DNA of 64,000 nucleotides from the NCBI GenBank assembly GCA_009693055.1, contig SHYA01000002.1:62001-126000 (forward strand), written 5' to 3'. This document shows, piece after piece, positions 1 through 7,753 of this stretch. The number at the start of each line of letters is the position of its first letter. The stretch's first letter is position 1. The notes under the pieces were generated by a model, which saw only the letters and a program-made list of their open reading frames with translations, had not been told where the DNA came from and made no database searches. Source of the DNA: Dehalococcoidia bacterium (GTDB lineage Bacteria; Chloroflexota; Dehalococcoidia; Lucifugimonadales; SHYT01). A program made the position numbers and the translations under genes.

Positions 1-240
1 CTGGTTGAGCTGCTCCTCCATCGCCTCTTTGGCGACGCGGTCCCGCTCGCCCTCCACCGGCGCGCCGGCGAGCTTGGCCAGCGTTTCGCGCTCCAGCGTG
101 TTGATGGCCCGCAGCCCCTCCGGGGAGTAGTCGCTCATCTCGGCGTCGTGGCCGGGCACGCCCATAGCGGTGGCCAGCACCGGGTGGAGCGCCGCCATCC
201 GCTCAACGTACTCGCCGCTGATGTCATACACGCGCGACAT
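1..240 (-). CDS. DUF885 family protein, N-terminal part (runs off the window)
   Basis: An open frame starts at an ATG (240, reverse strand) and runs 80 codons to the window edge without a stop, so only the N-terminus is present. The leader carries a purine-rich ribosome site (GGAAGGGAG) about 8 bases before the ATG. The peptide contains YVERMAALHPVLATAMG followed by HDAEMSDYSPEG, the pattern that opens DUF885 proteins, which are predicted zinc-peptidase-like proteins of uncertain substrate. The metal-binding region of the family would lie outside the window. No signal peptide is seen, so a cytoplasmic enzyme is likely. The family call rests on pattern memory of the first 50 residues. Confidence 0.7.
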   Translation of the reverse strand, partial: MSRVYDISGEYVERMAALHPVLATAMGVPGHDAEMSDYSPEGLRAINTLERETLAKLAGAPVEGERDRVAKEAMEEQLNQ

Positions 241-287
241 GACACAACTCCCTTCCTTTGATGGAACCCTCGTCCGTTGCGTGGCCC

Positions 288-650
288 TTAGCTTGAGGTC
301 TTGTCCGGCTCGGCATCGGCGGGGACGAGCTCGATGCCGGCCGCCCAGAAACCGCCTACGATCTGCCGATTCCACCGGAACGTCTGCACGCCAAGGAGGA
401 AGCGGTACGGCTGGAGCCACGGCTCCATTGGGTGGACGGTGTTGCACAGGACGCAGCGAGTGTCGCCGGAGAGGCGCTCACGCACCTCCTGGACGACGAA
501 CACGCGGCCGCTGAGGGCTGCGAAGGGGTCCAGGGGCGCTTGGTAGCCGCACGAAGGGCAGACGTACTCGCGCCGCTCGCCCATGCGGAAGCGGACGAAC
601 TGGCCGACCTTCGGCTGCCAGGGCTCTACCCAGTCACGCTCTTGCGTCAC
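288..650 (-). CDS. Small hypothetical protein with paired cysteines
   Basis: This 120-residue frame begins at GTG (650) and follows the serine tRNA on the same strand. It contains CPSCGY near residue 34 and CVLC near residue 72, which could form a zinc ribbon. The middle reads like a beta-rich domain with many Trp and Arg (VGQFVRFRMGERREYVC). I do not recognise the family. It lies 47 bases upstream of the DUF885 gene in the same direction and may be co-transcribed with it. A competing plus-strand frame across this region is a shadow with poor composition. Gene reality is likely; function unknown. Confidence 0.55.
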   Translation of the reverse strand: MTQERDWVEPWQPKVGQFVRFRMGERREYVCPSCGYQAPLDPFAALSGRVFVVQEVRERLSGDTRCVLCNTVHPMEPWLQPYRFLLGVQTFRWNRQIVGGFWAAGIELVPADAEPDKTSS

Positions 651-691
651 GGCGCTCTACCTCATGTTGCGCGAGCAGTGCAGCAAGGCTT

Positions 692-781
692 TGGCGGAGG
701 GAGAGGGATTCGAACCCCCGGTATCCTTGCGGATACAGCGGTTTTCAAGACCGCCGCCTTAAACCGCTCGGCCATCCCTCC
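692..781 (-). tRNA. tRNA-Ser (UGA anticodon), with encoded CCA
   Basis: Read on the reverse strand, the acceptor stem GGAGGGA (781-775) pairs with TCCCTCC (702-696), followed by discriminator G and an encoded CCA (694-692). The anticodon arm shows the loop CTTGAAA, giving anticodon UGA. A long variable arm (GTATCC GCAA GGATAC) marks a class II tRNA, and GGTTCGAATCC is the T arm. The mature body without CCA is 87 bases. All arms pair, so this is a functional serine tRNA. Confidence 0.97.
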
Positions 782-872
782 AAGCCGCTTCCCTAGTAAA
801 GCACAGGAAACCACCCTAGCATATACTAGCTCGCAGGTGCGGAAGAAGACCGCGCGACGCAGGGGTGAGGGC

Positions 873-2357
873 ATGAAGACGTCGGCTGAGTACGTCGAGA
901 GCCTGCGACGGATGCACCCAAGGGTGTACCTTGGCGGCAAGCTCGTGGAAAGCGTGCCCGACGACCCCCAGCTCCAGTCCGGCATCCGCGCCACGTCCAT
1001 CGCGTACAGCTACGCGGAGGACCCGGCGCTACGCGACCTGACCACCGTCCACTCCGACCTCACGGGACAAACGGTCAACCGGCTGCTCACCGTCATCACC
1101 AGCAAGGACGACTTGCTCAAGAAGCTGGAGCTGAGCCGCCACCTGTGCCGCGTCGTCGGCTGCGCGCAACGCTACCTCACCCACGACGCGCTCAACGCCC
1201 TGTACTCCGTCACGTACGATACCGACAAGGCGCTGGGCACCGGCTACCACCCCGTGTTGCTGGACTACATGCGCCACATGCAGCGGGAGGACCTGACCAT
1301 CGCGGTGGCCATGACCGATGGCAAGGGCGACCGCTCCAAGCGCCCCTCCGAGCAGGAGGACCCCGACCTGTACGTGCGCATCGTGTCGCGGGACAGCAGC
1401 GGCATCGTGGTGCGTGGCGCCAAGGCTATCGTCACCGGCGCGCCCTACGTCCACGACCTCATCGTGATGCCCACGCGGAGCATGCAGCCGGATGACAAGG
1501 ACTACGCGGTGTGCTTCGCCACGCCCGTGGACGCGCGCGGGATTGAGATGGTGGCGCGCGTGCCCGGCCGCACTAGCTCCCTGCCGTACCGGATGCAGAA
1601 GGCGCCGCACAGCGAGAACTACGCGCAGGCCACCGCGCTCGTCATGTTCGACAACGTGTTCGTGCCGTGGGACCGCGTCTTCCTCGCGGGCGAGCACCAG
1701 TTCGCGGGGGCCGTCGCGGGCGCGTTCGCGGGGTTCCACCGGCACACTTGCATCGGCTGCCGCGCGGGACTGGGCGACATGATCATCGGCGCGGCGGCGT
1801 CCATGGTGGAGGCCAACGGCCTCAGCGTGTCGTACGGGCATCTGGGCGAGCGGATGGCAGAGCTCATCCGCATCGTGGAGAGCTTCTACGCCTGCGGCAT
1901 CGCCTCCTCCGTGAACGCCAGGCCCCTGCCTGCGGGCAACGTGATGCCGGACGAAGTCTACAGCAACGTGGGCAAGCAGATCATGGGCGAGCGCATCTAC
2001 GACATGTTCCGCCTGGCGCACGAGATGGCGGGTGGCATTGTGGTGACGGCGCCGGAGCCGGAGGACGCGGAAAACCCGGCGGTGAAGACGCGCGTGGACC
2101 GCTACTTGCAGGGCAGGGCGGACGTGCCCACCTCAGAACGGCTGAAGCTGGCGCGGTTCCTGGAGGACGTGACGGCCTCCTACCAGGGCGGGTGGTACTC
2201 GGTGATCAGCCTGCACGGCGGCGGCTCCCCCGCGGCAGAGACGATTGAGATCTTGCGCAAGTATGCCCTGGACGACCGCCGCGCGCTGGTGCGGGGCCTG
2301 GCGGGCCTGGAGGGTGGGGAGAGGCCCAGGGCACCCAACAATAAGCAAAGCGCCTAA
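873..2357 (+). CDS. 4-hydroxyphenylacetate 3-hydroxylase / 4-hydroxybutyryl-CoA dehydratase family protein
   Basis: The ATG at 873 is preceded by AGGGGTGAGG and gives 494 residues, the usual size of the HpaB/AbfD family. The N-terminal helical domain, central beta domain (about 150-270) and C-terminal four-helix region fit the acyl-CoA-dehydrogenase-like fold of FAD enzymes. DALNALYSVTYDTD (105-118) and FHRHTCIGC (288-296) match the [4Fe-4S]-containing AbfD branch better than the monooxygenases. AbfD uses Cys99, Cys103, His292 and Cys299; the aligned residues here are Cys97, Tyr101, His289 and Cys296, so one expected cluster ligand is missing. Cys92 and Cys293 are nearby and could substitute. 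The frame is open further upstream through the tRNA, but that part is not coding. Substrate cannot be named: a hydroxyacyl-CoA dehydratase or an aromatic hydroxylase are both possible. Confidence 0.85.
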   Translation: MKTSAEYVESLRRMHPRVYLGGKLVESVPDDPQLQSGIRATSIAYSYAEDPALRDLTTVHSDLTGQTVNRLLTVITSKDDLLKKLELSRHLCRVVGCAQRYLTHDALNALYSVTYDTDKALGTGYHPVLLDYMRHMQREDLTIAVAMTDGKGDRSKRPSEQEDPDLYVRIVSRDSSGIVVRGAKAIVTGAPYVHDLIVMPTRSMQPDDKDYAVCFATPVDARGIEMVARVPGRTSSLPYRMQKAPHSENYAQATALVMFDNVFVPWDRVFLAGEHQFAGAVAGAFAGFHRHTCIGCRAGLGDMIIGAAASMVEANGLSVSYGHLGERMAELIRIVESFYACGIASSVNARPLPAGNVMPDEVYSNVGKQIMGERIYDMFRLAHEMAGGIVVTAPEPEDAENPAVKTRVDRYLQGRADVPTSERLKLARFLEDVTASYQGGWYSVISLHGGGSPAAETIEILRKYALDDRRALVRGLAGLEGGERPRAPNNKQSA

Positions 2358-2521
2358 ACTACCATGTCAAAGCGCGCCAATAGAGTGGCACTGGATTATT
2401 GAGGTGAGAGGATAAAATAGTGTCAGGTTCTCCACCCACAACACGCCATTACTAATGGGACTCAGTATGCCTAAAGCATTCATACTACACATCTATATAC
2501 GCCCTCCCCTCGGGCAGGCGA

Positions 2522-3421
2522 GTGGATCGCGTTCCTGATGCGGTCACAGCCAATAAACTGATAGTGGGTTGGAACCGAGCTCCAGAACTCTTGTGCGATA
2601 AGCTTATTCGGCAAGACTTCAAGCTGTTGTTGCAACAACACTACGACTATTCGGACAAACAAGTCGAACAGCACGCTGGAAGCATGTGGCGGTTCATTCG
2701 CGAGATGGAGCCCGGAGATTTGGTGGCAGTGCCCCAAAAGGGGCAAGGCCATTGTTATGTGGCTGAAGTCACCGGTCCTGCTTACCATGACCCAGCTAAA
2801 GTAGATGAGGGAGCGTTCAGGCGTGAAGCGCGCTGGCTCAACGGGAAGAAGGCCATTCGACGGCAGGTTGCGTCAGGCCGCCTTCAGGAAGCTTTCCGGC
2901 GCAGGATCACTTGTACAAGAGCCGATGATGAACTCCTCCGTGATATTCGCACAGCACTGGCGGCCGCAGATGGTTCACCTGGGAGTAATGAAGAATCGGG
3001 CCCTCGCCATAGGAGGGGCCGCAGCCCACGCCAATCCAATATTGAAATGCGTCAGGAGGTTGAGAGGGTTGCACAACAAGCTGTCGAAAACAGGTACGGT
3101 GGCCAGGGCTACGATGTAAGAGACGTCTCTGCAGATAACTTTGGGTGGGATCTGGAAGTTACACGAAACGGCCGCCGTCTGAAAGTAGAAGTGAAAGGCC
3201 TATCTGGTGCTACACCAATAGCAGAGTTAACTCCGAATGAGTATCACTCTATCAAGCGCCATGACAAGTCTTATAGGCTGTGTATTGTAACCAATGTTTT
3301 GGACAAGTCAGCACGGCGTATTCAGGAGTTTTCTTTCAAATCAGTCTCGCAAGGCTGGAAGGATCAAGCTGGCAACCAGCTTTCGATTGCGGTGAGGGAA
3401 GCCGCACGAGTTGAAGCGTGA
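2522..3421 (+). CDS. DUF3883-type restriction-nuclease-fold protein
   Basis: A 299-residue protein in a locally AT-rich stretch, unlike its GC-rich neighbours, which suggests transfer. Residues about 60-90 (MEPGDLVAVPQKGQGHCYVA) resemble the N-terminal beta domain of Mrr-like and related modification-dependent proteins. The C-terminal 120 residues match DUF3883: YDVRDVSADNFGWDLEV then KVEVKG, giving a nuclease-type D210 ... E223-V-K225 triad. DUF3883 domains occur in restriction and anti-phage proteins, so a defence or DNA-processing role is likely. Between the domains lies a basic low-complexity linker (about 155-172). The start is a GTG with only a weak ribosome site. No methylase partner is nearby. 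Confidence 0.7.
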   Translation: MDRVPDAVTANKLIVGWNRAPELLCDKLIRQDFKLLLQQHYDYSDKQVEQHAGSMWRFIREMEPGDLVAVPQKGQGHCYVAEVTGPAYHDPAKVDEGAFRREARWLNGKKAIRRQVASGRLQEAFRRRITCTRADDELLRDIRTALAAADGSPGSNEESGPRHRRGRSPRQSNIEMRQEVERVAQQAVENRYGGQGYDVRDVSADNFGWDLEVTRNGRRLKVEVKGLSGATPIAELTPNEYHSIKRHDKSYRLCIVTNVLDKSARRIQEFSFKSVSQGWKDQAGNQLSIAVREAARVEA

Positions 3422-3461
3422 CACGAACATGGCCTTTTGGATGCAGCACGTGTCCGACCTC

Positions 3462-3530
3462 CGCCTCGATCCGCTCAAACCCCGTGTACGGCCGCAGCGC
3501 CTCGGGAATCACGACGGAGCCGTCCGCCCG
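3462..3530 (-). pseudogene. Truncated duplicate of the serS 3' end
   Basis: About 68 bases match the 3' end of serS (4083-4150) in the same orientation at roughly 85 percent identity by eye. Reverse-strand translation gives DGSVVIPEALRPYTGFERIE, against DGSVVIPEVLWPYTGFDRIE in intact SerS. The copy is cut at 3530, where repeat A1 begins five bases later. Most differences are conservative, so it may be an old duplicate or come from a related strain. Together with the intact end it flanks the hicBA cassette. Confidence 0.8.
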
Positions 3531-3534
3531 CCCT

Positions 3535-3570
3535 GTCATTCTTCGTCCCGAGGTGGTCGGGACGAAGAAT
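3535..3570. repeat. Family A palindrome (copy A1)
   Basis: GTC is followed by a perfect 14-base inverted repeat (3538-3551 with 3557-3570) around a 5-base loop GGTGG. The arms begin ATTCTTCGTCC and end GACGAAGAAT, the outer sequence of family A elements in this window. It abuts the truncated serS end and lies 16 bases from the stop of hicB, so it could also act as a transcription barrier, but it lacks a T tract. Confidence 0.9.
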
Positions 3571-3585
3571 CCGTGCCTCTAGCGT

Positions 3586-3807
3586 CTACCGTGGCGCGGA
3601 GTAAATTGCGGGCCTATACCGTGGCGGGGGCACAGGCTTGCCAGCCGCACGTGCCGCCTCCAGCCACGCTTCCTTGGCCTGCTGGACCTCCGCAAGCGCC
3701 TTCTCGGGCGTCTCGCCGAACGCGGAGCAAGCACCCAGATCGGGGATGTCGGCGATGTATCCGCCATCCTCTTCGCTATAGAAGATGTTGATGTGGTAGT
3801 CCTTCAC
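3586..3807 (-). CDS. hicB: HicB-family antitoxin
   Basis: Seventy-three residues beginning MKDYHINIFYSEEDGGYIAD then IPDLGACSAFGETPEKAL, the classic HicB partial RNase H fold that neutralises the HicA mRNA interferase. The short tail (KPVPPPRYRPAIYS) has no obvious DNA-binding domain, as in minimal HicB proteins. It overlaps hicA by 4 bases, the usual coupling for this pair, with toxin first. The cassette sits between a truncated and an intact copy of the serS 3' end, so it was probably inserted there. Confidence 0.92.
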   Translation of the reverse strand: MKDYHINIFYSEEDGGYIADIPDLGACSAFGETPEKALAEVQQAKEAWLEAARAAGKPVPPPRYRPAIYSAPR

Positions 3808-4061
3808 TGCGGACCCTCTGATTCTAGATTATAGCGTTCAACAAGACGGAGCAACTGGCGGATCTGGTAAGGCTTGGCTTTGCCCTTTTCGTTCTGAAGG
3901 TTCAGCAGTTTGGGAACGGCCGGGTGAAGAAAGATGTGGTGGCTGCCTCGGACTCGGACCAGTTGGAATCCGAATCCCTCCACCAGATCAATACAATCGT
4001 TGAATGCAACGTTCTGTAAGGCCCCAGTCAGCAACCGACGAAGTAGTCGCCTTCTGTTCAC
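3804..4061 (-). CDS. hicA: HicA-family toxin (mRNA interferase)
   Basis: Eighty-five residues. The double-stranded-RNA-binding-like fold of HicA is visible as GFGFQLVRVRGSHHIF with the conserved GSHH histidines, followed by a basic C-terminal helix (GKAKPYQIRQLLRLVERYNL). HicA cleaves mRNA in the ribosome-associated pool and is held inactive by HicB. It starts at GTG 4061, 12 bases after the serS stop, and is the first gene of the two-gene unit. The N-terminus is slightly longer than typical HicA, so the true start could be internal. Confidence 0.88.
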   Translation of the reverse strand: MNRRRLLRRLLTGALQNVAFNDCIDLVEGFGFQLVRVRGSHHIFLHPAVPKLLNLQNEKGKAKPYQIRQLLRLVERYNLESEGPQ

Positions 4062-4073
4062 TTGCTGTCTCGT

Positions 4074-5375
4074 TTAGCTGGGCGCCTCTATGCGATCAAA
4101 CCCCGTGTACGGCCACAGCACCTCGGGGATCACGACGGAGCCGTCGGGGCGCTGGCCGTTCTCCAGGATGGCGATGAGCGTGCGCGGCAGGGCGAGCGCG
4201 GAGCCGTTCAGCGTGTGGGCGTACTCCGGCTTTGCGCCCGCGGCGGGTCGGTAGCGGATGCTGGCGCGGCGCGCCTGGAAGTCGGCACAGTTGGAGCAGG
4301 AGCTGACCTCGAGCCACTCGTCGCTGCCGGACGCCCACACCTCCAGGTCGTACGTCTTGGCGGCGGCGAAGCCCAGGTCGGCGGTGCACAGCTGCACGAC
4401 CCGGTGCGCGAGGCCCAGGCGTTGCAAGAGCGACTCGGCGGAGGCCACCAGCCGCTCCAGTGCGGCGTCCGACTTGTCCGGCTCCGTGAAGTTGTACAGC
4501 TCCACCTTGTCAAACTGGTGGACGCGCTTGATGCCGCGCGTGTCCTTTCCTGCGGCGGCCTTCTCGCGCCGGAAGCACGGCGTGTACGCGGTGTACAGCA
4601 GCGGCAGCGTGCCCGGCTCCAGGATCTCGTCCCGGTGGAGGTTGGTGAGCGGCACCTCCGCCGTGGGGATGAGCCACAGGTCCTCCTCCGCGTCGTGGTA
4701 CAGGTTGTCGCCGAACTTGGGCAGGTTGCCGGAGCCGACCAGCGCCTCGCCCTTGACCAGGTAGGGGGGCCGGATTTCCGTGTAGCCGTGCTCGCGCGTG
4801 TGGACGTCCAGCATCCACGAAATGATGGCGCGCTCCAGCTTGGCGCCCTTGCCCTTCAGTACGAAGAAGCGGGAGCCGGAGAGCTTGACGCCGCGCTGGA
4901 AGTCAATGATGCTCAGCTTCTCGCCTAGCTCCCAGTGCGGGCGGGGGCGGAAGTCGAGCCGCCTGGGCTCGCCCCACGCGCGGATCACTTTGTTGGCGCT
5001 GGCGTCCGTCCCGATGGGCACGTCTGCACGCGGTATGTTGGGGATGGTGAGCAGGAGCTGCTGAAGCTGTGTCTCCAGCGCCTGAGCTTCGGTGTCCAGC
5101 GACTCAATCCGCTGGCTGAGCTGGGCCAGCTCCTGGCGCAGGTCTGCGGGAGGCCCTGCTTCGCCGCCAGCCTGGCGCGCCTTGGCGATGGACTGGCCGA
5201 CGCGCCGCGAGGCCTCGTTCTGCTGGGCGCGCAGCCGGTCCCGCTCGGTTACGAGCTGGCGGCGGCGGGTGTCCAGCTCCAGGACACGGTCCATGATAGC
5301 CGTGTCCTCGCCGCGGGCCTGGAGGGCGTCGCGCACCACGGCGGGCGTCTTGCGGATGAGGTCTATGGAGAGCAT
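4074..5375 (-). CDS. serS: Serine--tRNA ligase
   Basis: A 433-residue class II aminoacyl-tRNA synthetase that charges tRNA-Ser (and tRNA-Sec where present). The N-terminal 110 residues form the long coiled-coil arm that contacts the tRNA variable loop. Motif 2 reads CFRREKAAAGKDTRG, the TAEVPLTN substrate loop is present, and motif 3 is NGSALALPRTLIAILEN. Length is normal. The start ATG (5375) is preceded by GGGGGTAGG, which is the tail of a family C palindrome (5384-5418). The 3' end is duplicated at 3462-3530. It is separated from lysS by a 247-base repeat-filled gap, so it may have its own promoter. Confidence 0.98.
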   Translation of the reverse strand: MLSIDLIRKTPAVVRDALQARGEDTAIMDRVLELDTRRRQLVTERDRLRAQQNEASRRVGQSIAKARQAGGEAGPPADLRQELAQLSQRIESLDTEAQALETQLQQLLLTIPNIPRADVPIGTDASANKVIRAWGEPRRLDFRPRPHWELGEKLSIIDFQRGVKLSGSRFFVLKGKGAKLERAIISWMLDVHTREHGYTEIRPPYLVKGEALVGSGNLPKFGDNLYHDAEEDLWLIPTAEVPLTNLHRDEILEPGTLPLLYTAYTPCFRREKAAAGKDTRGIKRVHQFDKVELYNFTEPDKSDAALERLVASAESLLQRLGLAHRVVQLCTADLGFAAAKTYDLEVWASGSDEWLEVSSCSNCADFQARRASIRYRPAAGAKPEYAHTLNGSALALPRTLIAILENGQRPDGSVVIPEVLWPYTGFDRIEAPS

Positions 5376-5383
5376 TGGGCTGA

Positions 5384-5418
5384 CCTACCCCCTGCCCCCT
5401 TCCTACGAGGAAGGGGGT
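5384..5418 (-). repeat. Family C palindrome with tail (copy C10), serS leader
   Basis: CCCCCTTCCT and AGGAAGGGGG form a perfect 10-base stem around ACG (5396-5418). On the reverse strand the element continues into the tail GCAGGGGGTAGG, ending about 8 bases before the serS ATG. The tail is the only purine-rich ribosome-binding sequence available to serS. Confidence 0.85.
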
Positions 5419-5432
5419 TCAACACCTACGAC

Positions 5433-5460
5433 CGCAACTGCGGGAACAGCACCACCTCGC
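5433..5460 (-). pseudogene. Truncated duplicate of the lysS 3' end
   Basis: Twenty-eight bases identical to the lysS 3' end (5630-5657), same orientation. Reverse translation gives GEVVLFPQLR as in LysS. The copy ends a few bases before family A copy A2. The two copies flank a segment with two inverted family A elements. Confidence 0.85.
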
Positions 5461-5469
5461 CTTTTCTGT

Positions 5470-5613
5470 GTCATTCTGAGCGCAGCGAAGAAGCTCCCCT
5501 GACATTTGGAAAGAGGGGACATGGCCGCCTTTGGAAAGTCCTCAGCACAGCCATCTATTCCTCACCGTCACTAGCGGGGAGATTCTTCAGTCACTCCGTT
5601 CCCTCAGAATGAC
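5470..5613. repeat. Two inverted family A elements (A2 forward, A3 reverse)
   Basis: A2 (5470-5496) reads GTCATTCTGAGCGCAGCGAA and continues GAAG; A3 (5581-5613) is the reverse complement form, ending CTCAGAATGAC. Between them (5497-5580) no gene is visible. The pair lies between the truncated (5433-5460) and intact (5630-5657) lysS ends, in the lysS-serS gap. Confidence 0.85.
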
Positions 5614-5622
5614 ACCCAATGG

Positions 5623-7113
5623 TCACGTGCGCAACTGCGGGAACAGCACCACCTCGCGGATGGAGTGCTGCCCGGAGAAGAGCATCACGAGGCGGTCAAC
5701 GCCGACGCCCAGGCCGCCGGTGGGCGGCATGCCGTGTTCAACCGCGAACAGGAACGCCTCGTCCAGCCGGTCAAAGTCCTCCTCGCCGTACAGCTTGCGC
5801 ATCTCCTCCTGCTCCAGGAACCGCTTGCGTTGCTCCACCGGGTCGTTCAGCTCCGTGAACGCGTTGGCGATCTCCATGCCGCCGGCGAACGCCTCAAACC
5901 GCTCCACGGAGCGCGGATCGCCCTCCTTCTCCTTGGCGAGCGGCGACATCTCCTTGGGGTAGTCCACCAGGAAGGTGGGCTGAAGCAGCGCGGGCTCAAC
6001 CTTGTCCGAGACGAGCTTGTCCACCAGGAGGCCGTAGCTGGCGCGCTCGCCGATGTCAACGCCCAGCTCCTTCATCCGCTCGGCGAGGGCTGGGGCGTCC
6101 CGCACCAGGTCCGCGTCAATGCCGGTGCGGTCCAGGATGGCCTGGCGCAGGCTGAGGCGCGGCCACGGCGGCGTGAAATCGAGCACCTGGTCGCCGAAGG
6201 TCACGCGCATAGAGCCATTGGCCTCCGTAGCGGCGCCGGCGACCATCTGCTCCACCATCGCCATCACGTCGTTGTAGTCGGCGTATGCCTCGTAGCTCTC
6301 CAGCGTCGTGAACTCCGGGTTGTGCTTGAAGTCTATGCCCTCGTTGCGGAAGACGCGGCCGATCTCGTACACCTTGTCTAGGCCGCCGATGATGCACCGC
6401 TTGAGGTACAGCTCGGTGGCGATGCGGAGGAACAGGTCGCGGTCAAGGGCGTTGTGGTGGGTGTGGAAGGGGCGCGCCATAGCGCCTGCCGGCACCGGCA
6501 CCAGGACAGGCGTGTCCACTTCCAGAAAACCACGCGTGTCCAGGAACGCGCGGATGCTGCGAATGACGCGCCCGCGCAGGTGAAAGCGGTTGCGCGTCTC
6601 CTCGCTGGCCATCAGGTCAAGCTCCCGCTGGCGGAGCCGGACCTCCACGTCCTTCAGGCCGTGCCACTTCTCCGGCGGGGCGCGTAGGGCCTTGCACAAG
6701 AGTGTGACCTGACGGGCCTGCACGGTGACCTCGCCGGACTTGGTGCGGAACAGGTCGCCCTCAACGCCGAGAAAGTCGCCCAGGTCAAAGAAGCGGAGCA
6801 GGTCGTAGGCGTCGCCCAGCAGGTCTTTGCGGAGGTGGGCCTGAACGCCGCCGGAGCCGTCCACCAGCTTGAGGAATGCTGCCTTGCCCATGCCGCGGAT
6901 GGCGATGATGCGGCCCGCAACTCCCACACGTGGGCGGGCGGGTTCAGCGACTTGGCCGCCGCCCGCAGACTCAACCTCCTGGAAGAGGGCGACCGCTTGC
7001 TGGTTGGTGTGCGTGCGGTTGAACCGCGCAGGGTAAGGGTTTACCCCACGAGCCTGGAGCTCCTCACGCTTACGAAGACGGACCTGGACGAGATCTTCTC
7101 CACGGTCTGGCAT
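5623..7113 (-). CDS. lysS: Lysine--tRNA ligase (class II)
   Basis: A 496-residue class II LysRS. The N-terminal OB-fold anticodon-binding domain spans about residues 55-150 (VGVAGRIIAIRGMGKAAFL). Motif 1 region is RGFLEVDTPVL, motif 2 is GRVFRNEGIDFKHNPEFT and motif 3 is GLGVGVDRLVMLFS, close to the C-terminus as expected. It follows greA by 9 bases in one operon driven by the strong promoter upstream of greA. Its last 28 bases are duplicated downstream at 5433-5460. Confidence 0.98.
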   Translation of the reverse strand: MPDRGEDLVQVRLRKREELQARGVNPYPARFNRTHTNQQAVALFQEVESAGGGQVAEPARPRVGVAGRIIAIRGMGKAAFLKLVDGSGGVQAHLRKDLLGDAYDLLRFFDLGDFLGVEGDLFRTKSGEVTVQARQVTLLCKALRAPPEKWHGLKDVEVRLRQRELDLMASEETRNRFHLRGRVIRSIRAFLDTRGFLEVDTPVLVPVPAGAMARPFHTHHNALDRDLFLRIATELYLKRCIIGGLDKVYEIGRVFRNEGIDFKHNPEFTTLESYEAYADYNDVMAMVEQMVAGAATEANGSMRVTFGDQVLDFTPPWPRLSLRQAILDRTGIDADLVRDAPALAERMKELGVDIGERASYGLLVDKLVSDKVEPALLQPTFLVDYPKEMSPLAKEKEGDPRSVERFEAFAGGMEIANAFTELNDPVEQRKRFLEQEEMRKLYGEEDFDRLDEAFLFAVEHGMPPTGGLGVGVDRLVMLFSGQHSIREVVLFPQLRT

Positions 7114-7122
7114 CCGCGGACC

Positions 7123-7596
7123 CTACTCAACGGCAACGATCTTGAGTTTAAGCACGCCGGTGGGCGTCTGGACACTGACCTCATCGCCGGTCTTCTTGCC
7201 CATGAGCGCCATGCCCACGGGAGAGGTGTTGGAGATCTTTCCTTTGAGAGGCTCCGCTTCCGCGCTGCCTACCATGAGGTACTGGGACTTGGCGCCCTTG
7301 GCGTCGCGGACGGTGACGCGCGCGCCCATCTGGACGCCGCCCTTCTTGTGACCGCGCTCCGAGATGATCTCCACCGATTGCAGGAGCTGCTCCAGGTCCT
7401 GGACGCGCCCCTCAACGCGCGCCTGCTCGCGCTTCGCGTCGTCGTACTCGGCGTTATCCACGGTGCCGCCGACCTCCGCGGCCAGCTTGAGCTGCTCGGC
7501 CACCTCGCGGCGCCGCACAGTACGCAGGTGGTCAAGCTCCTCTTGTAGCTTGGCGTACCCTTCTTGCGTGAGGTACTGGACTTTGCGCTGCGTCAT
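7123..7596 (-). CDS. greA: Transcription elongation factor GreA
   Basis: From the ATG at 7596 (MTQRKVQYLTQEGYAKL) the protein has 157 residues, the normal GreA length; an in-frame GTG nine bases earlier would add MQS. The N-terminal coiled coil (1-75) carries the acidic tip NAEYDDAKREQ, which enters the RNA polymerase secondary channel to stimulate cleavage of backtracked RNA. The C-terminal FKBP-like domain contains VGSAEAEPLKGKISNTSPVG and PTGVLKLKIVAVE, both typical. First gene of a greA-lysS operon. Confidence 0.97.
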   Translation of the reverse strand: MTQRKVQYLTQEGYAKLQEELDHLRTVRRREVAEQLKLAAEVGGTVDNAEYDDAKREQARVEGRVQDLEQLLQSVEIISERGHKKGGVQMGARVTVRDAKGAKSQYLMVGSAEAEPLKGKISNTSPVGMALMGKKTGDEVSVQTPTGVLKLKIVAVE

Positions 7597-7677
7597 GCTC
7601 TGCACCTGAAAACAAATACAAAAAAACTGAGGCGCGCCCGGCTATCGCCGAGCATTACGACTCCCCAGTTGTGGCTT

Positions 7678-7706
7678 ATTATAGTGGAGGAACGCGGAGC
7701 TGTAAA
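7678..7706 (-). promoter_or_regulatory. Sigma-70 type promoter of greA-lysS
   Basis: On the reverse strand TTTACA (7706-7701) and TATAAT (7683-7678) are separated by 17 bases, one mismatch from full consensus. It lies about 80 bases upstream of the greA start. The leader contains a T-rich run (around 7610-7625). Confidence 0.75.
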
Positions 7707-7753
7707 GAGCCCTTGCCGCGCTCCGCAGACGAAAGGGGGTGGGCACATGGCCT

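Noticed and set aside
3538-3570. A1 palindrome as an intrinsic terminator for hicB
   Set aside because: Strong stem but no T tract on either side; it matches the dispersed family A ends.
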